Source: an uncultured Sutterella sp. (GTDB taxonomy: Bacteria; Pseudomonadota; Gammaproteobacteria; Burkholderiales; Burkholderiaceae_F). Taken from it: DNA of 63,555 nt. The position numbers and the translations under genes are program-made. Positions 1 to 8,448 of the stretch are shown here, piece by piece. The stretch spans positions 1 to 63,555 of the forward strand of contig CAAGAT010000053.1 in assembly GCA_900767875.1 (NCBI GenBank). Direction: 5' to 3'. Below the pieces are notes generated by a model. That model saw nothing but the letters and a program-made list of their open reading frames with translations, had not been told where the DNA came from and did not search any database. Position 1 is the first letter of the stretch, and each line of letters starts with the position of its first letter.

Positions 1-41
1 GCAAAAAGCCAGAAACCCCCACTGTTGGTGGGTCAGTTTAA

Positions 42-898
42 GTCGTCCTAAACAGGGGCAATTTAGGTGTCCCCCAACACAAGACAAACCAAAAGTGGAT
101 TGAGGAAGCCATTGAGGACGTTTTGTCGGACCTTTGGATGCCTGCAACGCGCGCTCCCAACGACAAGTGCTGGGGGCAGACGGTGCCCATGGAAAAGGTA
201 TTTCCGGACGGGAAAAAGCAGCGCTTCTGGGTGCAGGTGTACCGAACGGACGAAAGATCGCAGCGTGAGAACGACGCCTTTTTCTGCGATCTCGACAAAT
301 TCGAACGGCAATGGCTTGCTCCGAGCATGCCGCCGGCAAGGAGCCGGCACTCAAACTAAGCCCGCTGCTGAAGTATTACGTCAACCCCGGCATGCCCGGC
401 GTGGATAAGCTGGTCAGGGATCACGACGCCATTGCGCAGGCCACCCGCTACTTCGGGTGCTTCTGCAATATCACCACATTCGAGTGCACAGCGGCTCAAG
501 CTCTGCTCGAGTACCAAACGCGCGACAGCATCGAGAAGTGTTTTAAGGCCGGCAAGAGTTATGCGGATATGGACACGCTCAGAGCTCATTCTGATCAAAC
601 GGCCGAGGGGCGTCTCCTTGTGGGGTTTTGCTGCATGACCATCCTGACGCAGATCTACAAGCGCATGCGCCAAATCACCGTCGTGGACACCGGCAAGGGC
701 AAAAGCAAGGAGCTGCCGCCGCTCATTACGCAGATGAGCTTCAACAGCATGAAGGATTACCTGAGCTCGAGCACGATCCTCTTTGATGGCAAAGGGAACA
801 AGCGCTGGTGCGAGATCCCCAAAAAGCAGCACACAATTGCCGAAAGCCTCGGATTTCCGGATCTCTACAAAGTCGTCCCGTCTTGGGGGCCAAAATGA
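42..898 (+). pseudogene. Broken DDE transposase (IS4/IS1634-like)
   Basis: Remnant of an insertion-sequence transposase. Two reading frames give one continuous transposase-like protein: the first runs to about position 312 (contains IEEAIEDVLSDLW and QRFWVQVYRTDERS), the second continues to 898. One frameshift near 309-316 separates them, and an in-frame stop at 39-41 closes the frame upstream, so the N-terminal half is missing or outside the window. The second frame carries the Y-x2-R-x3-E-x6-K signature of IS4-type DDE enzymes (YQTRDSIEKCFKAGK), which supplies the last catalytic Glu, followed by LRAHSDQTAEGRLLVGF, typical of IS1634-like C-termini. The catalytic Asp residues are not present. 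Terminal inverted repeats were not identified. It is very unlikely to be active. Family assignment rests on motifs only. Confidence 0.75.
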
Positions 899-953
899 AA
901 GCTTAAGAGGTCCTACGTACGCCGTGGGCTCAATTTAGATGCACAACATTGTC

Positions 954-1424
954 TCACTTTATTTTGCTCTTTTCTTTCCTGAGACAATCCGAACATATGC
1001 CATACAAGGAGAGCGAATGTCCCTCGAGTTCAAACCCTAAACGCGTAGCAATCTGCTTTTGGCGCTTTTCGATTTCCTTGTCGACGAACTCTTCGACGCG
1101 CCCGCAGCGCGTGCAGACGATGTGGTCGTGGTGAGCGCCGTCATCGACCTCATACGTAGCGCGGTCGTTGCCAAAATGGTGGCGCACAATGAGGCCGGCA
1201 GCCTCAAACTGCGTCAAGACGCGGTAGACGGTGGCCAAACCCACTTCGATTTTTTCGGTCAGGAGCTGCTTATAAATGTCTTCGGCCGTCAGGTGTCGTT
1301 CGGTGCCGGCGTCATGCGCTCTTTGAAAAAGCTCCAAAATGCGCATGCGGGGCGCCGTCGCCTTCAGGCCGACACTCTTGAGTTCCTTTTCCGAGTCTGA
1401 GTACTCTCGTTCGTTTCCGCTCAT
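954..1424 (-). CDS. fur: Ferric uptake regulator Fur
   Basis: Iron-responsive repressor of 156 residues. The N-terminal winged helix contains LKATAPRMRILELF and the recognition helix region VGLATVYRVLTQFEAAGL. The dimerisation and metal-binding part shows the His-rich segment DDGAHHDHIVCTRCG and a second Cys pair GICSDC, so the structural zinc CxxC sites are intact. I chose the start at 1424 because AAAAGGAT lies just upstream on the minus strand; an in-frame upstream start at 1457 has no obvious ribosome site. It is divergent from bamE, the usual betaproteobacterial arrangement. It is the likely regulator of the Fur-box promoters at 36.9 and 37.2 kb in this window. Confidence 0.97.
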   Translation of the reverse strand: MSGNEREYSDSEKELKSVGLKATAPRMRILELFQRAHDAGTERHLTAEDIYKQLLTEKIEVGLATVYRVLTQFEAAGLIVRHHFGNDRATYEVDDGAHHDHIVCTRCGRVEEFVDKEIEKRQKQIATRLGFELEGHSLSLYGICSDCLRKEKSKIK

Positions 1425-1526
1425 GGGATCATCCTTTTCGGGCTCAATGCAAGCCAATAACCGCTATGATAACGGGAAGTTTTTGGCTTTACCCGTCTTA
1501 CGACGCGTCTCGATTCGTTCCAACTC

Positions 1527-1946
1527 ATGACTTTGCGCACTCTTCTTGTGGCGGCGCCTTTGGCCGCCGCACTCGTTTCTTTGACCGGTTGCAACTTTAA
1601 TAGCCTCGTATACCGCACGGATGTCCATCAGGGCAATCTCGTCACCCAAGAGATGATTGACCAGCTCAACGTCGGAATGGCTCGTCAGCAGGTGCTCTTT
1701 TTGATGGGGGCGCCCCTGGTGCAAAGTCAGTTTCACCGCAACCGCTGGGACTACACCTATTACCTCAATCCCCGCCACGGTGACATCCAAATGCGCCGCG
1801 TGACGCTCTACTTTGACGATCAGGACGTTCTCACGAAGATTGAAGCGGGGCGTCTGCCCACGGAAAAGCAGGCCGATGAAATGATCCTTGGCCGCGACTC
1901 CGACTTTGCTCCCACGCCCCTGGTTCCCGAAAGCAAGCAGGAATAA
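1527..1946 (+). CDS. bamE: Outer membrane protein assembly factor BamE (SmpA/OmlA)
   Basis: Small outer-membrane lipoprotein of the BAM complex, 139 residues. The N-terminus is a lipoprotein signal with lipobox LTGC, giving Cys22 as the acylated residue. The SmpA/OmlA fold follows: GNLVTQEMIDQLNVGMARQQV, then MGAPL and the RWDYTYYLNP strand. The protein is divergent from fur and two bases upstream of dapB, the conserved neighbourhood in Burkholderiales. It should sit on the periplasmic face of the outer membrane and work with BamA. TamA/TamB in this window form the related assembly module. Confidence 0.95.
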   Translation: MTLRTLLVAAPLAAALVSLTGCNFNSLVYRTDVHQGNLVTQEMIDQLNVGMARQQVLFLMGAPLVQSQFHRNRWDYTYYLNPRHGDIQMRRVTLYFDDQDVLTKIEAGRLPTEKQADEMILGRDSDFAPTPLVPESKQE

Positions 1947-1948
1947 TC

Positions 1949-2740
1949 ATGAAAGTTGCTGTTTCCGGCGCCGGCGGACGCATGGGCAAACTCATCATTG
2001 AAGCCGTGCTGGCCTCCAATGAACTCGAACTCGTCACAGCCCTCTGCGCCCCCGATTCGCCCGAGAGAGGCTCCGATGCGGGCGCCGCTCTCGGAAAAAA
2101 CACGGGGGTCGTGATTTCGGCTGATGCGTCTGAAATCTCCAAGGCCGACGTCCTCATTGATTTTACGCGCCCGCAGGCCACCCTTTCCTATCTGCCCGTC
2201 TGCGCTGCCAACCATATCGGCATCGTCATCGGCACCACCGGGTTTGACGCCGACGGCAAAAAGGCCATCTCTGAGACGGCGGAAAAGACCCCCGTCGTGT
2301 TTGCCCCCAATATGAGCGTGGGTGTCAACGCGGTCTTTAAGCTCCTTGAGTTGGCCGGCGCCATGCTCAAACGGTACGACTGCGAAATCGTCGAGATGCA
2401 CCACAAGCACAAAGTCGACGCTCCTTCCGGGACAGCCCTCGAAATGGGCCGTCGTGTTGCGCACAGCCGCGGCGTGGACTTTGATTCGGTGGCCGTATTA
2501 AGCCGCGAGGGCTACACGGGCGAGCGAGAGGACGGCAGCATCGGCTTTGCCACACTGCGCGGCGGCGATGTGGTCGGCGAGCACACCGTCATCTTTGCCG
2601 GAGCGGGCGAGCGCATCGAAATCAGCCACAAATCCGGCTCGCGTTCGGGGTACGCGCAGGGGGCCGTGACGGCCGCCCTTTTCCTGAAAGACAAGAAAAA
2701 GGGGTTCTTTTCAATGTCAGACGTGCTCGGCTTTCACTGA
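1949..2740 (+). CDS. dapB: 4-hydroxy-tetrahydrodipicolinate reductase
   Basis: Reduces 4-hydroxy-tetrahydrodipicolinate with NAD(P)H in the diaminopimelate/lysine pathway, cytosolic, 263 residues (E. coli enzyme about 273). The N-terminal Rossmann signature is VSGAGGRMGKL. The substrate-binding and catalytic block MHHKHKVDAPSGTALEMG is intact, as are GTTGF and FAPNMSVGVN. It starts two bases after the bamE stop and is probably co-transcribed with it. Length and motifs are normal. Confidence 0.96.
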   Translation: MKVAVSGAGGRMGKLIIEAVLASNELELVTALCAPDSPERGSDAGAALGKNTGVVISADASEISKADVLIDFTRPQATLSYLPVCAANHIGIVIGTTGFDADGKKAISETAEKTPVVFAPNMSVGVNAVFKLLELAGAMLKRYDCEIVEMHHKHKVDAPSGTALEMGRRVAHSRGVDFDSVAVLSREGYTGEREDGSIGFATLRGGDVVGEHTVIFAGAGERIEISHKSGSRSGYAQGAVTAALFLKDKKKGFFSMSDVLGFH

Positions 2741-2859
2741 ATTTGTTTTGGCGCGTAAAAACCCGCGCAGACACTCGTGTTGAGTGGCAAAATTCGCAGG
2801 CAATGATTTTCCCTAAGGTGCGTGCCGCCTAAAGCGCGCACGCTTTAATGAGGTTCCAA

Positions 2860-3069
2860 ATGAACAACCAGCTTGACAAACTCGAATCCTCCATCGCCCG
2901 TCTGGTGCAGGCTTACAATGAATTGAAGGCGGAAAACGCCTCCCTTAAGGCGCAGCTTGCCGACAAGACGGCGGCCGTGGAACTGCTCGAAGAGGAATCG
3001 GCCGCCGTGCGCAGCCGGATCGATGCGTTGCTCGTCACGCTGACGGCCGACCAGCAGAACGCCGCCTGA
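2860..3069 (+). CDS. ZapB-like coiled-coil division protein
   Basis: A 69-residue protein that is almost entirely one heptad-rich coiled coil (LDKLESSIARLVQAYNELKA ... ENASLKAQLADK). Small coiled-coil proteins in this position directly upstream of zapA are common in Beta- and Gammaproteobacteria and are generally assigned to a ZapB-like family that stabilises the FtsZ ring with ZapA. I start it at the Met at 2860; an in-frame start at 2848 is possible. Similarity to ZapB is by size, coiled-coil character and neighbour, not by a diagnostic motif. Confidence 0.8.
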   Translation: MNNQLDKLESSIARLVQAYNELKAENASLKAQLADKTAAVELLEEESAAVRSRIDALLVTLTADQQNAA

Positions 3070-3111
3070 TCGGCTTTTCACCGCGTCAATGGATAAACCG
3101 GAGTCTTAAGC

Positions 3112-3408
3112 ATGCCTCGCATCAAACTCACCATCTTGGATCGCGAGTATCCCTTTGAGGTTTCCGAGGAGGACGTGGAAAATCTGCGTGCCGCCGCCGA
3201 AATTCTCAATACGCGCGCCTCGCAGGTGCGCTCGGCCAACCGCTCGCTCACGCCCGAGCGTGTGGCTGTCATGGCTTCCCTGCAGATTGCTTTCGACTCT
3301 CTGACCGGACGACTCGGTCAGGTACCCATCGATGAAGCCACGGTCTCGCGCGTGGCCGCACTGCGCATGAAGTGCGACGAGGCGCTTGAGCCCGCCCTTG
3401 AGGGTTAA
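3112..3408 (+). CDS. zapA: Cell division protein ZapA
   Basis: FtsZ-associated protein of 98 residues, normal family length. The N-terminal globular part shows IKLTILDREYPFEVSEEDVE and the ANL-type helix ENLRAAAEILNTRASQVR; the C-terminal part is helical (dimerisation coil). It lies 42 bases after the ZapB-like gene and is followed by an intrinsic terminator and a probable 6S RNA gene, the order seen widely in proteobacteria. Acts in the cytoplasm at the division ring. Confidence 0.93.
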   Translation: MPRIKLTILDREYPFEVSEEDVENLRAAAEILNTRASQVRSANRSLTPERVAVMASLQIAFDSLTGRLGQVPIDEATVSRVAALRMKCDEALEPALEG

Positions 3409-3443
3409 GCGTGCCGTTCGGCACGTTTGTAAAAGTTTTGAGT

Positions 3444-3470
3444 AAGGCCGCTTCCCACAAGCGGCCTTTC
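3444..3470 (+). terminator. zapA terminator overlapping the 6S RNA promoter
   Basis: Perfect 10-bp stem AAGGCCGCTT / AAGCGGCCTT with loop CCCAC, followed by TCTT. The -10 hexamer of the next transcript (TATAAT, 3472-3477) begins just after the stem, so terminator and promoter overlap. Confidence 0.7.
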
Positions 3471-3471
3471 T

Positions 3472-3477
3472 TATAAT
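3472..3477 (+). promoter_or_regulatory. -10 element of the 6S RNA promoter
   Basis: Perfect sigma-70 -10 hexamer TATAAT seven bases before the first base of the predicted RNA. No good -35 is visible at 17 bp, since that stretch is the zapA terminator stem. Confidence 0.6.
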
Positions 3478-3484
3478 GAGGACA

Positions 3485-3662
3485 TACCCTGTGGTTTCAC
3501 TCAGCGGCTCCAATGTTCCTAACCTATGCATTCGTGCAAGGCCGTATCACTCGAGAGCCGATAGTGCAGCGGGCACGCGTTTGCCCGCTCCGTTTTCCGC
3601 TCCAGCCGCGGCCACCCTGACCTTTCGGTTCAGGCAACGTAGCCGGAAACCACGGGGTTTCC
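3485..3662 (+). ncRNA. ssrS: Probable 6S RNA
   Basis: About 178 nt. The two ends pair in a long closing stem: ACCCTGTGGTTTC (near 3486) with GAAACCACGGGGTT (3646-3659). The middle holds a large partly unpaired region (CCAATGTTCC side) and a GC-rich apical hairpin (GCGGGCACGCGTTTGCCCGC). Size, a closing stem flanking a central bubble, a perfect -10 just upstream, and location directly after zapA all match 6S RNA, which binds sigma-70 RNA polymerase in stationary phase. The usual gammaproteobacterial downstream gene (ygfA) is absent here. Identified by structure and context, not by alignment. Confidence 0.7.
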
Positions 3663-3980
3663 TCATTTGTGCGCAAAGCGTGTTCACCCTCTTTTCTTTC
3701 ATCCGGAACTTCCGACGACATTAGTCTCTTCACCGTGCCCCTTTCCATTGTCGCCGCGCAGGTATCATTGAGCCCGCATGCGTCAATCCTGCGCGATGGC
3801 CATTGCGGTTGCCGAAGGGCTTGAAAATCCGGGTTTGTTCGGTTTTCCAGACCTTCCTTTGCCGATAGTCCGACGGTCGTCGTCGAGTGCCCCAACTCCT
3901 GCGACTCGATGCAGCGTCCATAGGAGTATTGCATTCAGGGGATTGCCGTTATTTCATCGGTTTTTATGAGAGTTCTCTTA
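3663..3980. other. Intergenic region before thiM, no recognised element
   Basis: About 320 bases between the 6S RNA and thiM. I looked for a TPP riboswitch (CUGAGA and ACC-UUGAACCUGAUC cores) on both strands and found none. No convincing gene is visible. Confidence 0.5.
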
Positions 3981-4787
3981 ATGTCTCAAGTTGCCCTGCC
4001 TCCCGTTCGTCCCGTCGATCCGGAAACCATCGCCACCCACCTCTTTCACGTCAAGCAGACGGCCCCTTTGGTGCACTGCATGACCAACGACGTCGTGCAG
4101 GAAATCACGGCCAACGTGTTGCTTTCCATCGGTGCCTCCCCGGCCATGGTCGTGGCCCAGGAAGAAGCCGGCCACTTTGCCGCCATCGCTTCGGCCCTGT
4201 TGATCAACGTAGGCACGCCGCGTCCCGATTTGCTCAACGCCATGCACCTGGCAATCAAATCGGCTGTGCGTCACAACGTGCCCTGGGTGTTGGATCCGGT
4301 GGCCGCCGGCGTCATTCCCTGGCGTGACAAAATGATCCAGGGGCTTCTGGCCCTGCACCCCACCGCCATCCGCGGCAACGCCTCCGAAATCCGGGCCCTG
4401 GCCGGTGTCGGCAAGGGCGGCAAGGGCGTGGACAGCACGGACGCCAGCAACACGGCTCTGGAAGCGGCCGTCTCTTTGGCCTTGGATTACGACACGATTG
4501 TCTGTGTGACGGGCGAGACCGACTACGCCACCGACGGCAAGGAAATCCTCTCCTACACCGGCGGATCCGTGAAGGCCACGACCGTGGTGGGCACGGGCTG
4601 TTCCCTCTCGGCCATGGTGGCGGCCTTTATTGCCAAAACCGAGCATCCGCTCGAGGCCGTCATCTCGGCTTGTGCGCTTGCCAAGCGCGCCGCCGACCAG
4701 GCCGAAGGCGTGGCCCGCGGCCCGGGCAGCTTTGCCGTGGCCTACATCGATGCCCTCAACCTCATTCAGGCCAAGGACTTTTATTGA
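3981..4787 (+). CDS. thiM: Hydroxyethylthiazole kinase
   Basis: Phosphorylates 4-methyl-5-(2-hydroxyethyl)thiazole, a thiamine salvage step, 268 residues, cytosolic. Family signatures: VHCMTNDVVQEITAN near the N-terminus, DPVAAG in the middle, and the anion-hole/catalytic motif VVGTGCSLSAM with Cys about residue 200. The start at 3981 is chosen over 3966 because GAGAG sits a few bases upstream. It overlaps thiE by one base (TGATG), so the two are translationally coupled. No TPP riboswitch is visible upstream. Confidence 0.96.
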   Translation: MSQVALPPVRPVDPETIATHLFHVKQTAPLVHCMTNDVVQEITANVLLSIGASPAMVVAQEEAGHFAAIASALLINVGTPRPDLLNAMHLAIKSAVRHNVPWVLDPVAAGVIPWRDKMIQGLLALHPTAIRGNASEIRALAGVGKGGKGVDSTDASNTALEAAVSLALDYDTIVCVTGETDYATDGKEILSYTGGSVKATTVVGTGCSLSAMVAAFIAKTEHPLEAVISACALAKRAADQAEGVARGPGSFAVAYIDALNLIQAKDFY

Positions 4788-5428
4788 TGCGCCCCGTCGT
4801 TGATCTGTCGGTTTATCTGGTCCTCGATCCGGACTTGTGCGGCGGCGCACAAGGCATGATTGAAACCACCCGGGCGGCCGTGCAAAACGGCGCCACCTGC
4901 GTGCAGCTGCGCGCGCCCCACTGGAAAAAACGCGCCTTAGTCGAATGCGGCAGAGCTCTGATGCAGGTTCTTAAGGACACGGGCGTTCCCCTCATCGTCA
5001 ACGATCACGCCGACGTGTGTCTGGCCGTGGGCGCCGACGGCCTGCACGTCGGGCAGGATGACCTCTCGCCGGCGGACGCCAGAGCCCTGATCGGGCCCGA
5101 GAAGGTGCTCGGGCTGTCCGTTTCCAACGCCAAGCAACTGGCGGCGGTCGACACCTCGTTGGTGGATCACCTGGGGATCGGCCCCATTTTCCTCACGCAG
5201 ACCAAGACCGACACGGCCGCGCGGCTCGGGCTCGAGGGCTTTGCGGCCCTAGCACGCCGCAAACCCTGTCCGGTCGTGGCAATCGGCAGCGTCAAAGTAC
5301 CGATCGTCGCGGACCTGATGCGCGGCGGAGCGGACGGCGTGGCCGTGGTTTCAGCCATCTGCGGTCAAGCCGATCCGGGAGCGGCCACCCGTGCGCTTGT
5401 TGACGCCGTACGAGCGGCGCGCGCTTAG
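4787..5428 (+). CDS. thiE: Thiamine-phosphate synthase
   Basis: Joins hydroxymethylpyrimidine diphosphate and thiazole phosphate to thiamine phosphate, 213 residues, TIM barrel. Visible family motifs: LRAPHWKKR, LIVNDHADVCLAVGADGLHVGQDDL, LGIGPIFLTQTKTD (the phosphate/substrate loop) and the C-terminal VAIGSV ... GADGVAVVSAI. It starts within the thiM stop codon. Together thiM-thiE form a thiazole salvage unit; no thiD or other thi genes are nearby. Confidence 0.95.
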   Translation: MRPVVDLSVYLVLDPDLCGGAQGMIETTRAAVQNGATCVQLRAPHWKKRALVECGRALMQVLKDTGVPLIVNDHADVCLAVGADGLHVGQDDLSPADARALIGPEKVLGLSVSNAKQLAAVDTSLVDHLGIGPIFLTQTKTDTAARLGLEGFAALARRKPCPVVAIGSVKVPIVADLMRGGADGVAVVSAICGQADPGAATRALVDAVRAARA

Positions 5429-5492
5429 CCCTAACTAAGCCACCTTCCCTACAATTGGGTTTGAAATCGTCAGAGAGGGATTGCTCACAGCC

Positions 5493-7040
5493 ATGGCAAA
5501 AGGTAAAGGAACGTCGGTGCGGCCGACCCTTCAACAGGCCAAACTCATTTTGCTGGCCAAAGCGCTGGAGGAATCCCAAGATCCTTCCGTGAACTGGACG
5601 CAGGCCGATACGGAAGCCGCAAGCCTGCGCGCCGCACACGCCGTGGGCGAAGCCGCCGATCCGGTGCGGCTTCTGAGCGAACGGGCCAAGATCGTGCTTC
5701 GCACGGCCTCCGAGCGCGGCGTCAACACAGTTCTGAGCACCAAGGCGCGGCTTCCCTCGCTTTTTGCGCCCCTGCTCGTTCTGCTCTCGTTTGTCCTCGG
5801 CGCCCTGACGGACCGCATCGCCAGCCCCGAGCATATCGTCAACCTTCTCTCGCCCCCCTACTGGGGCGTGATCCTCTGGAACGTCGTCGTCTATTGTGCG
5901 CTCCTCTGCTGCGCCCTGGGACTGGTGGGAAACGACGTCAACCGCTTTTCACTGCCCTTAAGAAGCACGCTCAACACCTTTGCCGAGAAAACGAGCTACG
6001 GCACGCTGCGCCGCAAGGGCTTTAAGGCTCACTTCTATGCGGGTTGGGCGCATTTTGTCGCGCCGCTCATTCGCCTAAATGTGGCCCGCACGCTGCATTT
6101 AGCGGCCATGGCCTTTGCCCTGGGCATCATTGTGAGTCTCTTGGTGCGGGGCTTTGGCACTTCCTACTGGGCCGGATGGGAGAGCACATGGCTCTCGGAG
6201 AGCCCGCAAAGCGTCAAAACGTTTTTGGACTATACCTATGGCCTGATTCCAGCCACGGGGCCCCTGCCGCCGATGCCCGACTTGGCGGCGGTGACGGAAA
6301 TGCGCGCCGACCGTCTTCCTTATTTGGAGACGCCGGTTTCCGCCGCACCTTGGCTCATCCGCATGATGATTTTGATGTCGCTGGCCGTCATCCTCCCACG
6401 CCTGATCTTTGTCTTCTTTGACTCGTGGCGAATGGGGCGCTTTAAGAATCGAACCGTCCTTGCCATCGACTCGCCCTACTTTGAGTCCATTCTGGGACAA
6501 TGCGCTCAGGATGCCGTGCTCGGCAACCTGCTGGTGGTGACGTCAAATACGCACCGGCCTGCGCGAGAGACTTCCGTCACGACTTTCTGCCGTCACTGGG
6601 GAGCTTCTGAGGATTCCCTTGTGCAGGCCTTGGATTTTGACGATGAGCAAGCTTGCGCACCCGCGGTGCCGGCCGGTCCCCGCAAGCCCATTGTTCTGAT
6701 TTGGTTTGACGGCATGGAAACGCCCGAGGGCGAAGTACACGGCGCCGTCATCGAGCGCCTGCGCTCGGCCTACGAAGCGCAAGGGCAGGCCGTGTTGGCC
6801 GTGGTTGCCGATCTGACGGAATTTGCCGAGCGCTTCGCTGCAACGTCCGAACGCATTAAGGAGCGGCGTCAAGCCTGGAAAACGTTGGCGCAGGAGCATC
6901 AGGTCAAACTGTTTGTTTTGGAGAACAACGGGCAGGCGCAGCTTGAAACACTCAAGGCGCTGCGCGCCTGGGCGGCACCCCGCCTGACCACCCTCGAAGT
7001 AAACGTGACGGATACAAAGGAAGAAAAAAATGAACAATGA
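5493..7040 (+). CDS. DUF2868 membrane protein
   Basis: Conserved hypothetical membrane protein of 515 residues. It has about four to five hydrophobic segments: near residues 85-105, 120-145 (WNVVVYCALLCCALGLVG), 200-220 (LHLAAMAFALGIIVSLLVRG) and 300-325 (MMILMSLAVILPRLIFVFF). The soluble C-terminal third (from about 335) has alternating strands, for example KPIVLIWFDGME. I recognise the family as DUF2868, which in many betaproteobacteria is encoded directly upstream of a DUF3482 GTPase-like protein, as here (11-base overlap). Function unknown. The start at 5493 has GAGAGGGA 12 bases upstream; a TTG at 5481 is also possible. Confidence 0.85.
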   Translation: MAKGKGTSVRPTLQQAKLILLAKALEESQDPSVNWTQADTEAASLRAAHAVGEAADPVRLLSERAKIVLRTASERGVNTVLSTKARLPSLFAPLLVLLSFVLGALTDRIASPEHIVNLLSPPYWGVILWNVVVYCALLCCALGLVGNDVNRFSLPLRSTLNTFAEKTSYGTLRRKGFKAHFYAGWAHFVAPLIRLNVARTLHLAAMAFALGIIVSLLVRGFGTSYWAGWESTWLSESPQSVKTFLDYTYGLIPATGPLPPMPDLAAVTEMRADRLPYLETPVSAAPWLIRMMILMSLAVILPRLIFVFFDSWRMGRFKNRTVLAIDSPYFESILGQCAQDAVLGNLLVVTSNTHRPARETSVTTFCRHWGASEDSLVQALDFDDEQACAPAVPAGPRKPIVLIWFDGMETPEGEVHGAVIERLRSAYEAQGQAVLAVVADLTEFAERFAATSERIKERRQAWKTLAQEHQVKLFVLENNGQAQLETLKALRAWAAPRLTTLEVNVTDTKEEKNEQ

Positions 7041-8448
7041 TCCGATGCGTATTCATCTGAGCCTGGTGAGCCACACCAACATCGGGAAAACGACGCTGGC
7101 ACGTACTCTTTTGAGCCGGGACATCGGCGAAGTGGCCGACCGAGCACACGTCACCGAAACAACCGATGACTATGTGCTCGCCCGCACTCCCGAAGGATGC
7201 GAACTCATTCTCTGGGACACGCCGGGGTTCGGCAACTCCGTGGCCCTTGCCAAGCGCCTTGAGGGACGCACCAACCCCGTGGGTTGGTTTATGGCCGAAG
7301 TGTGGGACCGGATGGCCAACAAGTCTCTGTGGCTCAATCAGAAAGCGATCAAACACGTCAAAGAGACGTCCAACGTTGTTCTGTATCTGGTCAACGCCAC
7401 GGAACTGCCTGATACCGCTCCTTATGTGAGCGCAGAAATGCGGATCCTTTCCTGGATCGGCAAACCCGTCATCGTGCTGCTCAACCAAATGGGAGAGCCC
7501 AAGGCCCCCGAATTGGAACAGGTCGACGTCGATCGCTGGAAGGACGCCATGGCCTCCTACCCCATCGTGCATTCCGTGCTGCCAATGGACGCCTTTGCCC
7601 GGTGCTGGGTGCAGGAATATGCCCTCTTTGACGCCATTGCCAAGGCTCTGCCCGAAGAGTTGCAGGCCACGATGGAGTCTTTACGAGAGGTGTGGTCCCG
7701 CCAGAGGCGTGCGGCCTACAACGCAAGCATTCAAGCCCTGACAAACTATCTCGAGAAACTCGCCAACGACAAGGAAGTGGCCGAGAACACTTCCGTGGTG
7801 GACCAGATTAAGTTTCTGGGCAAACGCTTGGGACTCTTTAAGCACGAAACCATGCATGACCCGATCGGAGCCGCTCAGACGGCCTTGTCATCCCGAGCAG
7901 CCGATGAGTTTTGCGCCTTAACGGACAAACTCATTGCCATCAATGGCCTCAAGGGAAAGGGCGTGCGCAAGGAGTTGCTCGCGCGCATGCAGACGGACTG
8001 GAATGTGAAAAGTGCCGTGCCCGCCGCTCCCGCAGCCGCCATCGGTGCCGTCGGCACCGGAGCGGCCGGAGGGCTGGCCAGTGACCTGGCCACCGGCGGT
8101 CTCTCGCTTGGATTGGGAACGCTGATTGGAACGGTGGTCGGGGCTCTGGCGGGCGCGGGACTGGCCGTGGCGTACAACCGCAAAAAGGAAATGGACGGGA
8201 CGGCGGTCTCCTGGTCGGATCAGGCGCTTGGCGACTTTTTTGTCGAGTCCGTTCTCTTGTATCTGGCCATCGCACACTTCGGGCGGGGGCGCGGCAACTG
8301 GACCGCGGGAGAATATCCGGCCGGTTGGCGGGAACTCGTCAGAACCCGGACGGCCGCCTGCGGCGCCCCGCCGCCAAGCGCTCAGGCTTACGACGACGTC
8401 ATAAAAAAGTTTTTCTCCAAACTTTACGGAACCGATTTGCAAGCATGA
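7030..8448 (+). CDS. DUF3482 GTPase-like protein
   Basis: A 472-residue protein with an N-terminal GTPase domain and a DUF3482-type C-terminus. P-loop: SHTNIGKTTL at about residues 14-23, keeping the GKT core but lacking the usual first Gly. G3 is WDTPGF. The G4 position reads LLNQMG rather than NKxD, so guanine specificity is doubtful. Residues about 335-385 form a Gly/Ala-rich hydrophobic segment (GAVGTGAAGGLASDLATGG) suggesting membrane association. It overlaps the DUF2868 gene by 11 bases and the following GT29 gene by four (ATGA). Role unknown; the pair probably acts as a membrane-tethered switch (inference). Confidence 0.83.
   Translation: MNNDPMRIHLSLVSHTNIGKTTLARTLLSRDIGEVADRAHVTETTDDYVLARTPEGCELILWDTPGFGNSVALAKRLEGRTNPVGWFMAEVWDRMANKSLWLNQKAIKHVKETSNVVLYLVNATELPDTAPYVSAEMRILSWIGKPVIVLLNQMGEPKAPELEQVDVDRWKDAMASYPIVHSVLPMDAFARCWVQEYALFDAIAKALPEELQATMESLREVWSRQRRAAYNASIQALTNYLEKLANDKEVAENTSVVDQIKFLGKRLGLFKHETMHDPIGAAQTALSSRAADEFCALTDKLIAINGLKGKGVRKELLARMQTDWNVKSAVPAAPAAAIGAVGTGAAGGLASDLATGGLSLGLGTLIGTVVGALAGAGLAVAYNRKKEMDGTAVSWSDQALGDFFVESVLLYLAIAHFGRGRGNWTAGEYPAGWRELVRTRTAACGAPPPSAQAYDDVIKKFFSKLYGTDLQA

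Noticed and set aside
3663..3980. TPP riboswitch upstream of thiM
   Set aside because: Neither CUGAGA nor the ACC-UUGAACCUGAUC core is present on either strand.
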